Assembly (NCBI GenBank): GCA_032718475.1
Contig: JAUCBJ010001417.1
Span: 1-55,546 of the forward strand
Reading direction: 5' to 3'
From: Nemertoderma westbladi
Lineage: Eukaryota; Xenacoelomorpha; Nemertodermatida; Nemertodermatidae
DNA length: 55,546 nucleotides
In this document: piece by piece, positions 20,142-31,547 of the stretch
Layout: every line of letters begins with the position of its first letter
How positions within the stretch are numbered: the stretch's first letter is position 1
Notes under the pieces: generated by a model
Seen by the model: only the letters and a program-made list of their open reading frames with translations
Database searches by the model: none
What the model was told of the DNA's origin: nothing
Translations under genes and position numbers: made by a program

Positions 20142-23100
20142 ACAAGTTCCGTAATCCTCCCCACTAGTTCCGTTCTAATCCCCACTAGTTCCGTACTCCT
20201 CCCCACTAGCTCCGTTCTCCTCCACACTAGTTCCGTTCCCCTCCCCACTAGTTCCGTACACTCCTCCCCACTAGTTCCGTACTCCTCCCACTAGTACCGT
20301 ACTCCTCCCCACTAGTTCCGTACTCCTCCCACTAGTACCGTACTCCTCCCCACTAGTTCCGTACTCCACCCCACTAGTTCCGTACTCCTCCCCACTAGTT
20401 CCTTACTCGTCCCCACTAGTTCCGTACACTCCCCACTAGTTCCGTACTCTTCTTCACTAGTTCCGTACTCCTCCCTACTAGTTCCGTACTCCTCCCCACT
20501 AGTTCCGTACTCCTCCCACTAGTACCGTACTCCTCCCCACTAGTTCCGTACTCCTCCCCACTAGTACCGTACTCCTCCCCACTAGTTCCGTACTCCACCC
20601 CACTAGTTCCGTACTCCTCCCCACTAGTTCCGTACTCGTCCCCACTAGTTCCGTACACTTCCCCACTAGTTCGGTACTCCTCCCCACTAGTTCCGTACTC
20701 CTCTTCACTAGTTCCGTACTCCTCCCTACTAGTTCCGTACTCCTCCCCACTAGTTCCGTTCTCCTCCACACTAGTTCCGTTCCCCTCCCCACTAGTTCCG
20801 TACACTCCTCCCCACTAGTTCCGTACTCCTCCCACTAGTACCGTACTCCTCCCCACTAGTTCCGTACTCCTCCCACTAGTACCGTACTCCTCCCCACTAG
20901 TTCCGTACTCCACCCCACTAGTTCCGTACTCCTCCCCACTAGTTCCGTACTCCTCCCAACTAGTTCCGTACTCCTCCCCACTAGTTCCGTACTCCTCCCC
21001 ACTAGTTCCGTACTCTTCTTCACTAGTTCCGTACTCCTCCCTACTAGTTCCGTACTCCTCCCCACTAGTTCCGTACTCCTCCCACTAGTACCGTACTCCT
21101 CCCCACTAGTTCCGTACTCCTCCCACTAGTACCGTACTCCTCCCCACTAGTTCCGTACTCCACCCCACTAGTTCCGTACTCCTCCCCACTAGTTCCGTAC
21201 TCGTCCCCACTAGTTCCGTACACTTCCCCACTAGTTCGGTACTCCTCCCCACTAGTTCCGTACTCCTCTTCACTAGTTCCGTACTCCTCCCTACTAGTTC
21301 CGTACTCCTCCCCACTAGTTCCGTTCTCCTCCACACTAGTTCCGTTCCCCTCCCCACTAGTTCCGTACACTCCTCCCCACTAGTTCCGTACTCCTCCCAC
21401 TAGTACCGTACTCCTCCCCACTAGTTCCGTACTCCTCCCACTAGTACCGTACTCCTCCCCACTAGTTCCGTACTCCACCCCACTAGTTCCGTACTCCTCC
21501 CCACTAGTTCCGTACTCCTCCCAACTAGTTCCGTACTCCTCCCCACTAGTTCCGTACTCCTCCCCACTAGTTCCATACACTCATCCCCACTAGTTCCGTA
21601 CTCCTCCCCACTAGTTCCGTACTCCTCCCAACTAGTTCCGTACTCCTCCCCACTAGTTCCGTACTCGTCCCCACTAGTTCCGTACTCCTCCCCACTAGTT
21701 CCGTACTCCTCCCCACTAGTTCCGTACTCCTCCCCACTAGTTCCGTACTCCTCCCCACTAGTTCCGTACTCGTCCCCACTAGTTCCGTACTCCTCCCCAC
21801 TAGTTCCGTACTCCTCCCCACTAGTTCCGTACTCCTCCCCACTAGTTCCATACACTCATTCCCACTAGTTCCGTACTCCTCCCAACTAGTTCCGTTCTCC
21901 TCCCCACTAGTTCAGCACTCCTCCCCACTAGTTCCATACACTCCTCCCCACTAGTTCCGTACTCCTCCCCACTAGTTCCGTAATCCTCCCCTCTAGTTCC
22001 GTTCTCCTCCCTATTAGTTCCGTACCCCTCCCCACTAGTTCCGTACTCCTCCTCACTAGTTCCGTACTCCTCCCCACTAGTTCCGTACTCCTCCCCACTA
22101 GTTCCGTACTCTTCCCCACTAGTTCCGTTCTCCTCCCCACTAGTTCCGTACTCCTCCCCACTAGTTCCGTACTCCTCCCCACTAGTTCCGTACTCCTCCC
22201 CACTAGTTCCGTACTCCTCCCAACTAGTTCCGTACTCCTCCCCACTAGTTCCGTACTCCTCCCCACTAGTTCCGTACTCCTCCCCACTAGTTCCGTACTC
22301 CTCCCCACTAGTTCCGTACTCCTCCCCACTAGTTCCGTACTCCTCCCCACTAGTTCCGTACTCCTCCCCACTAGTTCCATACACTCATTCCCACTAGTTC
22401 CGTACTCCTCCCAACTAGTTCCGTTCTCCTCCCCACTAGTTCAGCACTCCTCCCCACTAGTTCCATACACTCCTCCCCACTAGTTCCGTACTCCTCCCCA
22501 CTAGTTCCGTAATCCTCCCCTCTAGTTCCGTTCTCCTCCCTATTAGTTCCGTACCCCTCCCCACTAGTTCCGTACTCCTCCCCACTAGTTCCGTACTCCT
22601 CCCCACTAGTTCCGTACTCCTCCCCACTAGTTCCATACACTCATCCCCACTAGTTCCGTACTCCTCCCCACTAGTTCCGTACTCCTCCCAACTAGTTCCG
22701 TACTCCTCCCCACTAGTTCCGTACTCGTCCCCACTAGTTCCGTACTCCTCCCCACTAGTTCCGTACTCCTCCCCACTAGTTCCGTACTCCTCCCCACTAG
22801 TTCCGTACTCGTCCCCACTAGTTCCGTACTCCTCCCCACTAGTTCCGTACTCCTCCCCACTAGTTCCGTACTCCTCCCCACTAGTTCCATACACTCATCC
22901 CCACTAGTTCCGTACTCCTCCCCACTAGTTCCGTTCTCCTCCCCACTAGTTCAGCACTCCTCCCCACTATTTCCGTACTCCTCCCCACTATTTCCGTACT
23001 CCTCCCCACCAGTTCCGTACTCCTCCCCACTAGTTCCGTACTCGTCCCCACTAGTTCCGTACTCCTCCCCACTAGTTCCGTACTCCTCCCCACTAGTTCC

Positions 23101-26100
23101 GTACTCGTCCCCACTAGTTCCGTACTCCTCCCAACTAGTTCCGTACTCCTCCCCACTAGTTCCGTACTCCTCCCCACTAGTTCCGTACTCCTCCCCACTA
23201 GTTCCGTACTCCTCCCAACTAGTTCCGTACTCCTCCCCACTAGTTCCGTACTCGTCCCCACTAGTTCCGTACTCCTCCCCACTAGTTCCGTACTCCTCCC
23301 AACTAGTTCCGTACTCCTCCCCACTAGTTCCGTACTCCTCCCCACTAGTTCCGTACTCCTCCCCACTAGTTCCGTACTCCTCCCAACTAGTTCCGTACTC
23401 CTCCCCACTAGTTCCGTACTCTTCCCCACTAGTTCCGTTCTCCTCCCCACTAGTTCCGTACTCCTCCCCACTAGTTCCGTACTCCTCCCCACTAGTTCCG
23501 TACTCCTCCAAACTAGTTCCGTACTCCTCCCAACTAGTTCCGTACTCCTCCCCACTAGTTCCGTACTCCTCCCCACTAGTTCCATACACTCATCCCCACT
23601 AGTTCCGTACTCCTCCCCACTAGTTCCGTACTCCTCCCCACTAGTTCCGTACTCCTACCCACTAGCTCCGTACTCCTCCCCACTAGTTCCGTACTCCTCC
23701 CCACTAGTTCCGTACTCCTCCCCACTAGTTCCGTACTCGTCCCCACTAGTTCCGTACTCCTCCCCACTAGTTCCGTACTCCTCCCCACTAGTTCCGTACT
23801 CCTCGCAACTAGTTCCGTACTCCTCCCCACTAGTTCCGTACTCCTCCCCACTAGTTACGTTCTCCTCCCCATTAGTTACGTACTCCTCCCCAACTAATTC
23901 CGTACTCCTCCCCACTAGTTCCGTACTCCTCCCCACTAGTTCTGTACTCCTCCCAACTAGTTCCGTACTCCTCCCCACTAGTTCCGTACTCCTCCCCACT
24001 AGTTCCGTACTCCTCCCAACTAGTTCCGTACTCCTCCCCACTAGTTCCGTACTCCTCCCAACTAGTTCCGTACTCTTCCCAACTAGTTCCGTACTCCTCC
24101 CAACTAGTTCCGTACTCCTCCCAACTAGTTCCGTACTCCTCCCCACTAGTTCCGTACTCCTCCCAACTAGTTCCGTACTCCTCCCCACTAGTTCCGTACT
24201 CCTCCCCACTAGTGTCGTTCTCCTCCCCACTAGTTCCGTACACTCATCCCCACTAGTTGCGTACTCCTCACCACTAGTTCCGTACTCCTCCCACTAGTCC
24301 CGTACTCGTCCCACTAGTTCCGTACTCTTCCCCACTAGTTCGTACTCCTCCCCACTAGTTCCGTACTCCTCCCCACTAGTTCCGTACTCCTCCCCACTAG
24401 TTCCGTACTCCTCCCCACTAGTTCCGTTCTCCTCCCCACTAGTTCCGTACTCCTCCCACTAGTCCCGTACTCGTCCCACTAGTTCCGTACTCTTCCCCAA
24501 CTAATTCCGTACTCCTCCCCACTAGTTCCGTACTCCTCCCCACTAGTTCTGTAATCCTCCCAACTAGTTCCGTACTCCTCCCCACTAGTTCCGTACTCCT
24601 CCCCACTAGTGCCGTACTCCTCCCAACTAGTTCCGTACTCCTCCCCACTAGTTCCGTACTCCTCCCAACTAGTTCCGTACTCTTCCCAACTAGTTCCGTA
24701 CTCCTCCCAACTAGTTCCGTACTCCTCCCAACTAGTTCCGTACTCCTCCCCGCTAGTTCCGTACTCCTCCCAACTAGTTCCGTACTCCTCCCCACTAGTT
24801 CCGTATCCTCCCCACTAGTTCCGTTCTCCTCCCCACTAGTTCCGTACACTCATCCCCACTAGTTGCGTACTCCTCACCACTAGTTCCGTACTCCTCCCAC
24901 TAGTCCCGTACTCGTCCCACTAGTTCCGTACTCCTCCCCACTAGTTCCGTACTCCTCCCCACTAGTTCCGTACTCCTCCCCACTAGTTCCGTTCTCCTCC
25001 CCACTAGTTCCGTACACTCATCCCCACTAGTTGCGTACTCCTCACCACTAGTTCCGTACTCCTCCCACTAGTTCCGTACTCTTCCCCACTAGTTCCGTAC
25101 TCCTCCCCACTAGTTCCGTACTCCTCCCCACTAGTTCCGTTCTCCTCCCCACTAGTTCCGTACTCTTCCCCACTAGTTCCGTACTCCTCCCCACTAGTTC
25201 CGTACTCCTCCCCACTAGTTCCGTTCTCCTCCCCACTAGTTCCGTACTCCTCCCCACTAGTTCCGTACTCCTCCCCACTAGTTCCGTTCTCCTCCCCACT
25301 AGTTCCGTACTCCTCCCCACTAGTTCCGTAATCCTCCCCACTAGCTCTGTTCTCCTCCCCACTAGTTCCGTTCTCTTCCCCACTAGTTCCGTACTCCTCC
25401 CCACTAGTTCCGTTCTCCTCCCCACTAGTTCCGTACTCCTCCCCACTAGTTCCGTTCTCCTCCCCACTAGTTCCGTACACTCATCCCCACTAGTTGCGTA
25501 CTCCTCACCACTAGTTCCGTACTCCTCCCACTAGTCCCGTACTCGTCCCACTAGTTCCGTACTCTTCCCCACTAGTTCCGTACTCCTCCCCACTAGTTCC
25601 GTACTCCTCCCCACTAGTTCCGTTCTCCTCCCAACTAGTTCCGTACTCTTCCCAAATAGTTCCGTACTCCTCCCAACTAGTTCCGTACTCCTCCCAACTA
25701 GTTCCGTACTCCTCCCCACTAGTCCCGTACTCCTCCCAACTAGTTCCGTACTCCTCCCCACTAGTTCCGTACTCCTCCCCACTAGTTCCGTTCTCCTCCC
25801 CACTAGTTCCGTACACTCATCCCCACTAGTTGCGTACTCCTCACCACTAGTTCCGTACTCCTCCCACTAGTTCCGTACTCATCCCCACTAGTTCCGTTCT
25901 CCTCCCCACTAGTTCCGTACACTCATCCCCACTAGTTGCGTACTCCTCACCACTAGTTCCGTACTCCTCCCACTAGTTCCGTACTCTTCCCCAGTAGTTC
26001 CGTACTCCTCCCCACTAGTTCCGTTCTCCTCCCCACTAGTTCCATACTCCTCCCCACTAGTTCCGTACTCCTCCCCACTAGTTCCATACACTCATCCCCA

Positions 26101-26365
26101 CTAGTTCCGTATTCCTCCCCACTAGTTCCGTTCTCCTCCCCACTAGTTCAGCACTCCTCCCCACTATTTCCGTACTCCTCCCCACTATTTCCGTACTCCT
26201 CCCCACTAGTTCCGTACTCCTCCCCACTAGTTCCGTACTCGTCCCCACTAGTTCCGTACTCCTCCCCACTAGTTCCGTACTCCTCCCCACTAGTTCCGTA
26301 CTCCTCCCCACTAGTTCCGTACTCGTCCCCACTAGTTCCGTACTCCTCCCCACTAGTTCCGTACT
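20142..26365. repeat. 21-bp satellite, left block
   Basis: The monomer is ACTAGTTCCGTAC followed by TCCTCCCC, with variants (CTCGTCCCC, CTCCTCCCAA, GTACCGTACTCC). The left edge is gradual: the first copies (20142-20340) vary most. Internal blocks are duplicated, for example the minus-strand frames at 20416-20805 and 21065-21370 begin alike (offset 565 bp). The open frames on both strands arise because the monomer is 7 codons long, so they are not evidence of genes. The block ends at the target site of LTR element 1. Confidence 0.97.
26361..26365. repeat. Target-site duplication GTACT, left copy of element 1
   Basis: GTACT lies just left of the LTR and again at 31543-31547 just right of the other LTR. 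GTACT is part of the satellite monomer, so the element inserted within a monomer. Confidence 0.9.
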
Positions 26366-26614
26366 TGTAGTAAAGTAATAATATATCAGCATATCTGGCT
26401 GTATAATATATAAGTGCCAACGTACAGAAGTGCAAATGTATCCCGGTAATGCATGCAGTACTGATGCATGCAGTACGGAGATATACCCCAGGCCAAACTA
26501 TATAATAATACCGTAATACTGCAGTTTGTGGTGAGTCCTATATATCAGTAGTCCCATGGCCTATGTATATGGGGCGAGCCATATAATATAGTCTGAAGTC
26601 CTGATGTCACTACA
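26366..26614 (-). repeat. 3' LTR of element 1 (249 bp)
   Basis: On the minus strand it starts TGTAGTGACATC and ends TTTACTACA. It includes ATGGCTCGCCCCATATA (26566-26582) and CTGATATATTATTAC (26375-26389), both also found in the LTR of element 2. Confidence 0.95.
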
Positions 26615-26622
26615 CCCCCCTT
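26615..26622 (-). other. Polypurine tract of element 1
   Basis: The minus strand reads AAGGGGGG directly before the 3' LTR, the expected place for the plus-strand DNA primer. Confidence 0.8.
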
Positions 26623-26641
26623 CGAGCTCGTGTGTAGCGAG

Positions 26642-29600
26642 TTATAAACGCACAGGTGGTTTTCTGCGCCTAGAGGGATATCTGCGGGGTTGTGCTGGGC
26701 TCGTGTGGGCTTGGACCAGCTGGTGGTCCCATGTGACAGTTTTAGATGGCCGGGATGAGTCAATGTCTGCCGCGGCCGCTGGTGTATTGGCCAGGAGTTT
26801 GGCATCGCCGGAAGACCCTGGGAAGGAGGTGTCACGGAGTAGGAACCGACGATTCCGGGTGATGGTGCGGCCGGAGGGGGTCCGGACCGTGAGTTTCCGG
26901 TGGGGTCCAGTCTCTACAACCGTACCCTTGCGGTTCCACCGCTTGGTACGGGGGTCCTGGATGAGGACCGGGTCGCTGACAGCAAGGGGAGGAAGGTTGT
27001 GAGCCGCTTTATTGTAGTTGGTGACTCGGGCAGCGTGTAACGCTGGGGAGACCTCGTCCAGGCGCCGCCTAGCGGCCTGGTGGTCTGATTTGAAGGCACT
27101 ATGGTGCGCGGGAATGCGTGTTCGTAGTGGGTGCCCGTAAAGGATCTGGGACGGCGAGAATCCGCTCTCACGTGGGCTGTTACGGAGGGCCAGGAGACCC
27201 TCAGTGAAAGCTGCCGAATTTGGGGACCCTCCCGTTTTGCTGAGGAGGCCTTTGAGGGCCTTTACCGTGGCTTCAGCATGACCATTACCCTGGGGGTATT
27301 CCGCAGATGAGGTAACCGGGGTAACGCCCCACTCACGTAGGAAGTCGGTAGTTGTGGCGGCTGTGAGTGGTGTTCCGCCGTCTGAGCGGAGCCGGGTAGG
27401 GATGCCGTATCGAATAAACCACTGGCGGAGGGCGTTGGTGGTTTGAATGGCATTTGGAGGACTTGGGAAGGTATATAGCTCCGGCCAGCCACTGTAGCGG
27501 TCCGCCATAGCGAGGAAGTGGCGACCATTGAGGGAGAAGAAGTCTGCAGAGACGTCCTCGAACACGCGGGTGGGTGGGGGTTCCTCCAGGAATGGTTCTT
27601 TGGGGGGGGTCGCCCGGTGACGTAAACAGGATGGGCAGCTGGCCACTGATGTCCTGACGTCATTGGTGAGCCCGTGCCAGTAGACGCACTGCCGGGCTCG
27701 TCGCAGCGATTTATCAACGCCTTGGTGAGGAGTGTGGAGGCGTTCCAGAGTAGTCTGGTGTGCTGCTGCGGGGATAATAAGACGCTGGCCGTAGAGAACT
27801 AGGTCACCGTCTGTGGTGAGTGACTCTCGAATCGACCAATAAATGCCCATTGCGGGGTCATTACGCGAAGTGGGGGGGAAACCGGTCTGAACCGCGGTGT
27901 GGAGAGCCACATAGTGTGGGTCCTCCCTGGCAACCACTGAAAGTTCTGCGAGGACAGGGTCCTCCAGATGGTCGTCCCCGGCGAAGGAGGAGACGGTACC
28001 GAGAGTGACGGTGCGGAGGTGGAAAGCGGTTTCACCATCTTCCACAAGGTCCGCAGTGGTGGGCTGGTCCACGGGGGAACGTGACAGCGCATCGGGAATG
28101 GCATGGTCCTTGCCGCGGCACCACGTGGTGGTGAAAATGTAGGGGGCGAGTTTCGACTTTAGCCGTTGTATGCGGGAGTTGTCGACGTCGCTGTAACCTT
28201 TGGTGTTAAGAATGCTCACCAATGGCTGGTGGTCGGTGACCAGCTGAAAGTGTGGGAGCCCGAGGAGGAAAGTGCGGCATTTGGTAACCGCCCAGACAAC
28301 GGCCAAGAGTTCGAGTTCGATTGTGGCGTACCGTGACTCGGTGTCGCTTGTGAAGCGGGATCCACATTCGATAAGTTTCCACTCGGTATCGTGGAGTTGT
28401 AGGAACGCGTAGCCCAGTCCTTTGAGGCGGGAAGCGTCCGTAACAAGGCGAGTTTCGTGTGATGTGTCGAATGGAGCCAGGACTGGAGGCGAAGTGAGAG
28501 CGTTTTTGGTCGCGACAAATGCTCGTTCATGGTCGCTGGTCCATATGTATTGAGATTTAATGCTGAGGAGTGGTCGGAGTGGGAGTATTGACTCGGCAAT
28601 GGATGCGGAGAACGGAGCCAATTGCTCCACAAGGCCCACAAAGCTCCGCAGGTCAGTGAGATTATCCGGTCGTGGAAAGCAGGCGATGGCCTTGAGTTTG
28701 TTCGGATCAGCGCGGATGCCGTCGGCCCCAACTAGGAAGCCACCGAACTTGACTTCGTGTTGAGCGAGTTGCACTTTAGCGGGGTGTAGACAGATACCGC
28801 TGGTCCGGCATCGCTCGAGGAATCGCTGGATACTATTGAGGTGTTCCTCCAGTGTATTGTCAAATAGAAGAACGTCGTCAACTATTTTAACCATCCGCGG
28901 AAGTCCTCGGAGCGCGTCGTCGCCCCGGCGGTTGAACTCGTCCCCGGACGAGATTAGGCCCATTACACTGCGGAGGTGTTTATACCGGCCCCATGGAGTG
29001 AGGAATGTGGTAAGCGCCTGGGATTCCTCGTCCAAGGGCACCTGCCAATATCCATGGGCGGCATCGAAAACGGAGAAATATCGCGCAGTACTGGCGACCT
29101 CCGCGACAGCAATTCGTGGATTTGGCATCGGGTAAAATGGTCGCTTTACCTGGGAGTTCAGGTGACGGAGGTCCACACACAACCGTAATTTCCCGCTAGG
29201 TTTCCGTGCGACTGTTAGCGGGTGAGCCCAATCGGTGGGTTCATCCACCCGCTGGATGACTCTCCGGCGTTCGAGGTCGTCCAGTAGAACCTTAACCTCG
29301 TTTCGGAGTGCGAAAGGGATCGGTCGGACGCCGTTAACGTGGTAAGGTGTGGCGCCATCCTTGAGATCGATGTGCATTGGGGGTCCAGGGATAGTGGAGA
29401 GAGGGACGGCCTCGTCGTCGAACACATCCGCAAACTTATCAAGGAGTATGGTTGGGTTTAGCACCGGTCCGGATTGTGGTGCATGTGGAGTGGCGGTGGC
29501 TGGTTTGGCAGCCTGGATGTGGGACGCTAAGTTCCATCTGGCGGAATGATTGTGACCTCGCGAGTTCGGTGTAGGAAAGTTGGACGGGAGAATCCCTAAG

Positions 29601-31027
29601 TCCATGCACACCGCCTTACTAAGGATTAATCCTTCAGTTTCTGGGGAGATTACGATTTCCGTCGTTGTTCGTGATTCTCCGCATTTGATAGTGGCCGGGT
29701 AGCGGCCTCTTGTTTGGATGGGCAGTCCGTCTGCTGCCACCAAATCTAGGTCCGAGGAGGGAAGCAGAGATGTGTTGAGGCCCCCCAACTTGTGATAAAG
29801 ATCCTCGTTGAGGATTGAAGCAGCCGCGCCGCTGTCCGGTAGCGCGCGGTGAATGGTACCCAGAATGTCACCGGTTCCGGATTTGGACAGACCCACAGAA
29901 ACGTAGTCCAGTTGGCAAACGGCAGCCCGGTACTGGAGGTGATTCACGGAATTGCGGGGGAGAACTGTATGTGTTTTTGCATTTTTGGGAATGGATCCGC
30001 CGGACCTGCATACGGTGTGGAAGTGCCCGATCTTCCCGCATCGATGACATTCGATATCGCGGGCAGGGCAGGAAGCCCTGTTGGGGGCATGTGGGTGGCC
30101 GCAATTGCCACAGTTTTTGCGGCGGTCCCCGCTGGGGGTTTGGTTTCTCCTGTATTGTTGTTGACCCGCTGAGGAGCCGGGTTTCTGGTATCCAGGATTA
30201 GGATTTCCATTACGCATAGGGGAGCGACCCCGCTGTTGTTGGTACCGTGAAACTTTGGCGATGGAGCGGGTACCACCCAGGATGGACTGGTTTTTTCCGC
30301 TGGCCTCCCAACTCTGGCATATTTTTATGCAGTCCTCGAGGGTGGGTTGGGGAAGTACCTTCAACAGTTCGGTTTGGGTTTCAGCGGAATTTAGTCCGAC
30401 CAGAATCTGTGTCACGATTTGGTTTTCTCTGCAGTGGTTGCAGAGTTCGGCGTTATCCGCTAATTCCACCAACGAGACGTGGAACGCGTCAAAGGGTTCC
30501 TGGGGCCCCTGTCGACGTTTGTGGAATGCGAGGCGGTCCAAGGCGATGCTCCGTTTGGAGCGGAGGTGGGCCTGCAGTCCATCGAGAATTCGTTCGGTGG
30601 TTGTATCGACGCTGTTCAGGTCGATGTGGAGGGTGACTGACACGACCTCCTGTAGGTCAGAACCGAGGGCAGAGATAAGGGCGTAAACTTGCTCCCCACG
30701 CGGGTAAGTTTCCGCCTGCTGGCGACGTCCATTAACATCCCAGCTTTTCCGCCAACGGCGGAAAGCGGGCAGGTCGACGGTAGTGTCGAGTCTGTCAAGG
30801 GTTGTGACGTCGATGAGACGCCGTCGGTTTACCGGTGCAGCGGCGGCGGCTGCTCCGGCGGCAGGTTCAACTGCTGGATCAACTGGGTTAGGGCGACCCA
30901 GTTGTGCAAGGAGGTCCATTAACCGGGCGTCGGATCGGGCCTGTTGCTCCGCCATGCGGACCTTGGTCTGCTCGAGAACCGCAGCCAGGCGAGCATCCGA
31001 GTCCGCCTGTTGTTTAGCGAGGATCAT
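26642..31027 (-). CDS. Gag-Pol polyprotein of Ty3/gypsy element 1
   Basis: A 1461-residue frame encodes the copy machinery of the element. Gag covers about residues 1-300. Zinc knuckles lie at 306-340, including CHRCGKIGHFHTVC. The protease has DSG at 398-400. Reverse transcriptase has Asp655 (motif A) and IVDD at 715-718, with Val/Asp-Asp where the family usually has Tyr-x-Asp-Asp. RNase H has Asp864, Glu904 and Asp932. The integrase has His1098, His1101, Cys1131, Cys1134 and the triad Asp1162, Asp1216, Glu1252 (35 residues between the last two). No chromodomain or envelope is seen. In the same frame a TAA at 31183-31181 separates this ATG from an upstream ATG at 31228; the leading part matches the N-terminus of element 2. 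Expression may start at 31027, or this copy may be damaged. Confidence 0.92.
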   Translation of the reverse strand: MILAKQQADSDARLAAVLEQTKVRMAEQQARSDARLMDLLAQLGRPNPVDPAVEPAAGAAAAAAPVNRRRLIDVTTLDRLDTTVDLPAFRRWRKSWDVNGRRQQAETYPRGEQVYALISALGSDLQEVVSVTLHIDLNSVDTTTERILDGLQAHLRSKRSIALDRLAFHKRRQGPQEPFDAFHVSLVELADNAELCNHCRENQIVTQILVGLNSAETQTELLKVLPQPTLEDCIKICQSWEASGKNQSILGGTRSIAKVSRYQQQRGRSPMRNGNPNPGYQKPGSSAGQQQYRRNQTPSGDRRKNCGNCGHPHAPNRASCPARDIECHRCGKIGHFHTVCRSGGSIPKNAKTHTVLPRNSVNHLQYRAAVCQLDYVSVGLSKSGTGDILGTIHRALPDSGAAASILNEDLYHKLGGLNTSLLPSSDLDLVAADGLPIQTRGRYPATIKCGESRTTTEIVISPETEGLILSKAVCMDLGILPSNFPTPNSRGHNHSARWNLASHIQAAKPATATPHAPQSGPVLNPTILLDKFADVFDDEAVPLSTIPGPPMHIDLKDGATPYHVNGVRPIPFALRNEVKVLLDDLERRRVIQRVDEPTDWAHPLTVARKPSGKLRLCVDLRHLNSQVKRPFYPMPNPRIAVAEVASTARYFSVFDAAHGYWQVPLDEESQALTTFLTPWGRYKHLRSVMGLISSGDEFNRRGDDALRGLPRMVKIVDDVLLFDNTLEEHLNSIQRFLERCRTSGICLHPAKVQLAQHEVKFGGFLVGADGIRADPNKLKAIACFPRPDNLTDLRSFVGLVEQLAPFSASIAESILPLRPLLSIKSQYIWTSDHERAFVATKNALTSPPVLAPFDTSHETRLVTDASRLKGLGYAFLQLHDTEWKLIECGSRFTSDTESRYATIELELLAVVWAVTKCRTFLLGLPHFQLVTDHQPLVSILNTKGYSDVDNSRIQRLKSKLAPYIFTTTWCRGKDHAIPDALSRSPVDQPTTADLVEDGETAFHLRTVTLGTVSSFAGDDHLEDPVLAELSVVAREDPHYVALHTAVQTGFPPTSRNDPAMGIYWSIRESLTTDGDLVLYGQRLIIPAAAHQTTLERLHTPHQGVDKSLRRARQCVYWHGLTNDVRTSVASCPSCLRHRATPPKEPFLEEPPPTRVFEDVSADFFSLNGRHFLAMADRYSGWPELYTFPSPPNAIQTTNALRQWFIRYGIPTRLRSDGGTPLTAATTTDFLREWGVTPVTSSAEYPQGNGHAEATVKALKGLLSKTGGSPNSAAFTEGLLALRNSPRESGFSPSQILYGHPLRTRIPAHHSAFKSDHQAARRRLDEVSPALHAARVTNYNKAAHNLPPLAVSDPVLIQDPRTKRWNRKGTVVETGPHRKLTVRTPSGRTITRNRRFLLRDTSFPGSSGDAKLLANTPAAAADIDSSRPSKTVTWDHQLVQAHTSPAQPRRYPSRRRKPPVRL

Positions 31028-31180
31028 CGCGAAATCCGGAGTACGTGGGACCGTGGGGGTGTCTTCCGATATTGTTGCGATTAAACGTTTGCGGAGGTTT
31101 AGGGTGGAAGTTCGGCCGTCGTAATGAACTCCGGCGTCAGCACAATACTGTAGCAGCGACTGACGGTCCAGCTGCTGTAT

Positions 31181-31228
31181 TTACTCCGGGGTGAGGTCCA
31201 GCCATTCGGTGTCGCCGGCGACCGACAT
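31181..31228 (-). pseudogene. Leading Gag codons of element 1, cut by an in-frame TAA
   Basis: An ATG at 31228 with A at -3 opens a frame that includes EWLDLTPE and then a TAA (31183-31181, codon 16). It continues in the same frame without another stop into the long Gag-Pol frame. The codons after the stop still resemble residues 16-55 of element 2, so they were coding recently. Confidence 0.75.
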
Positions 31229-31275
31229 CGTATCAGCTGCTGGAGTCTATATTGATCCCCGGCGGATCGTAGATA

Positions 31276-31293
31276 GAGCTACTCGCAGCGCCA
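31276..31293 (-). other. Primer-binding site of element 1
   Basis: The minus strand reads TGGCGCTGCGAGTAGCTC directly after the 5' LTR. TGG matches the universal CCA end of a tRNA. I cannot name the tRNA. The first six bases TGGCGC are shared with element 2. Confidence 0.7.
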
Positions 31294-31542
31294 TGTAGTA
31301 AAGTAATAATATATCAGCATATCTGGCTGTATAATATATAAGTGCCAACGTACAGAAGTGCAAATGTATCCCGGTAATGCATGCAGTACTGATGCATGCA
31401 GTACGGAGATATACCCCAGGCCAAACTATATAATAATACCGTAATACTGCAGTTTGTGGTGAGTCCTATATATCAGTAGTCCCATGGCCTATGTATATGG
31501 GGCGAGCCATATAATATAGTCTGAAGTCCTGATGTCACTACA
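31294..31542 (-). repeat. 5' LTR of element 1 (249 bp)
   Basis: I find no difference from 26366-26614. It should hold the promoter. The motif ATGGCTCGCCCCATATA lies at 31494-31510, about 30-50 bp from its upstream edge, and CTGATATATTATTAC lies at 31303-31317. Confidence 0.95.
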
Positions 31543-31547
31543 GTACT

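Larger units (their letters stand above)
26366..31542 (-). mobile_element. Ty3/gypsy LTR retrotransposon, element 1 (5177 bp)
   Basis: The element has two 249-bp LTRs that I read as identical, TG...CA ends, a 5-bp target duplication, a primer-binding site, a polypurine tract and one long Gag-Pol frame, all on the minus strand. Identical LTRs mean a recent insertion. It is inserted into the 21-bp satellite, so it is younger than that part of the array. The coding region is markedly more GC-rich than the flanks. Confidence 0.95.

Noticed and set aside
20142-26365. CRISPR array
   Set aside because: The 21-bp units are directly adjacent with no unique spacers, and the setting is eukaryotic.
26604-31124. 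Many secondary frames on both strands within element 1
   Set aside because: The high GC content of the Gag-Pol coding region keeps other frames open. Only the 1461-residue frame shows Gag, protease, reverse transcriptase, RNase H and integrase.
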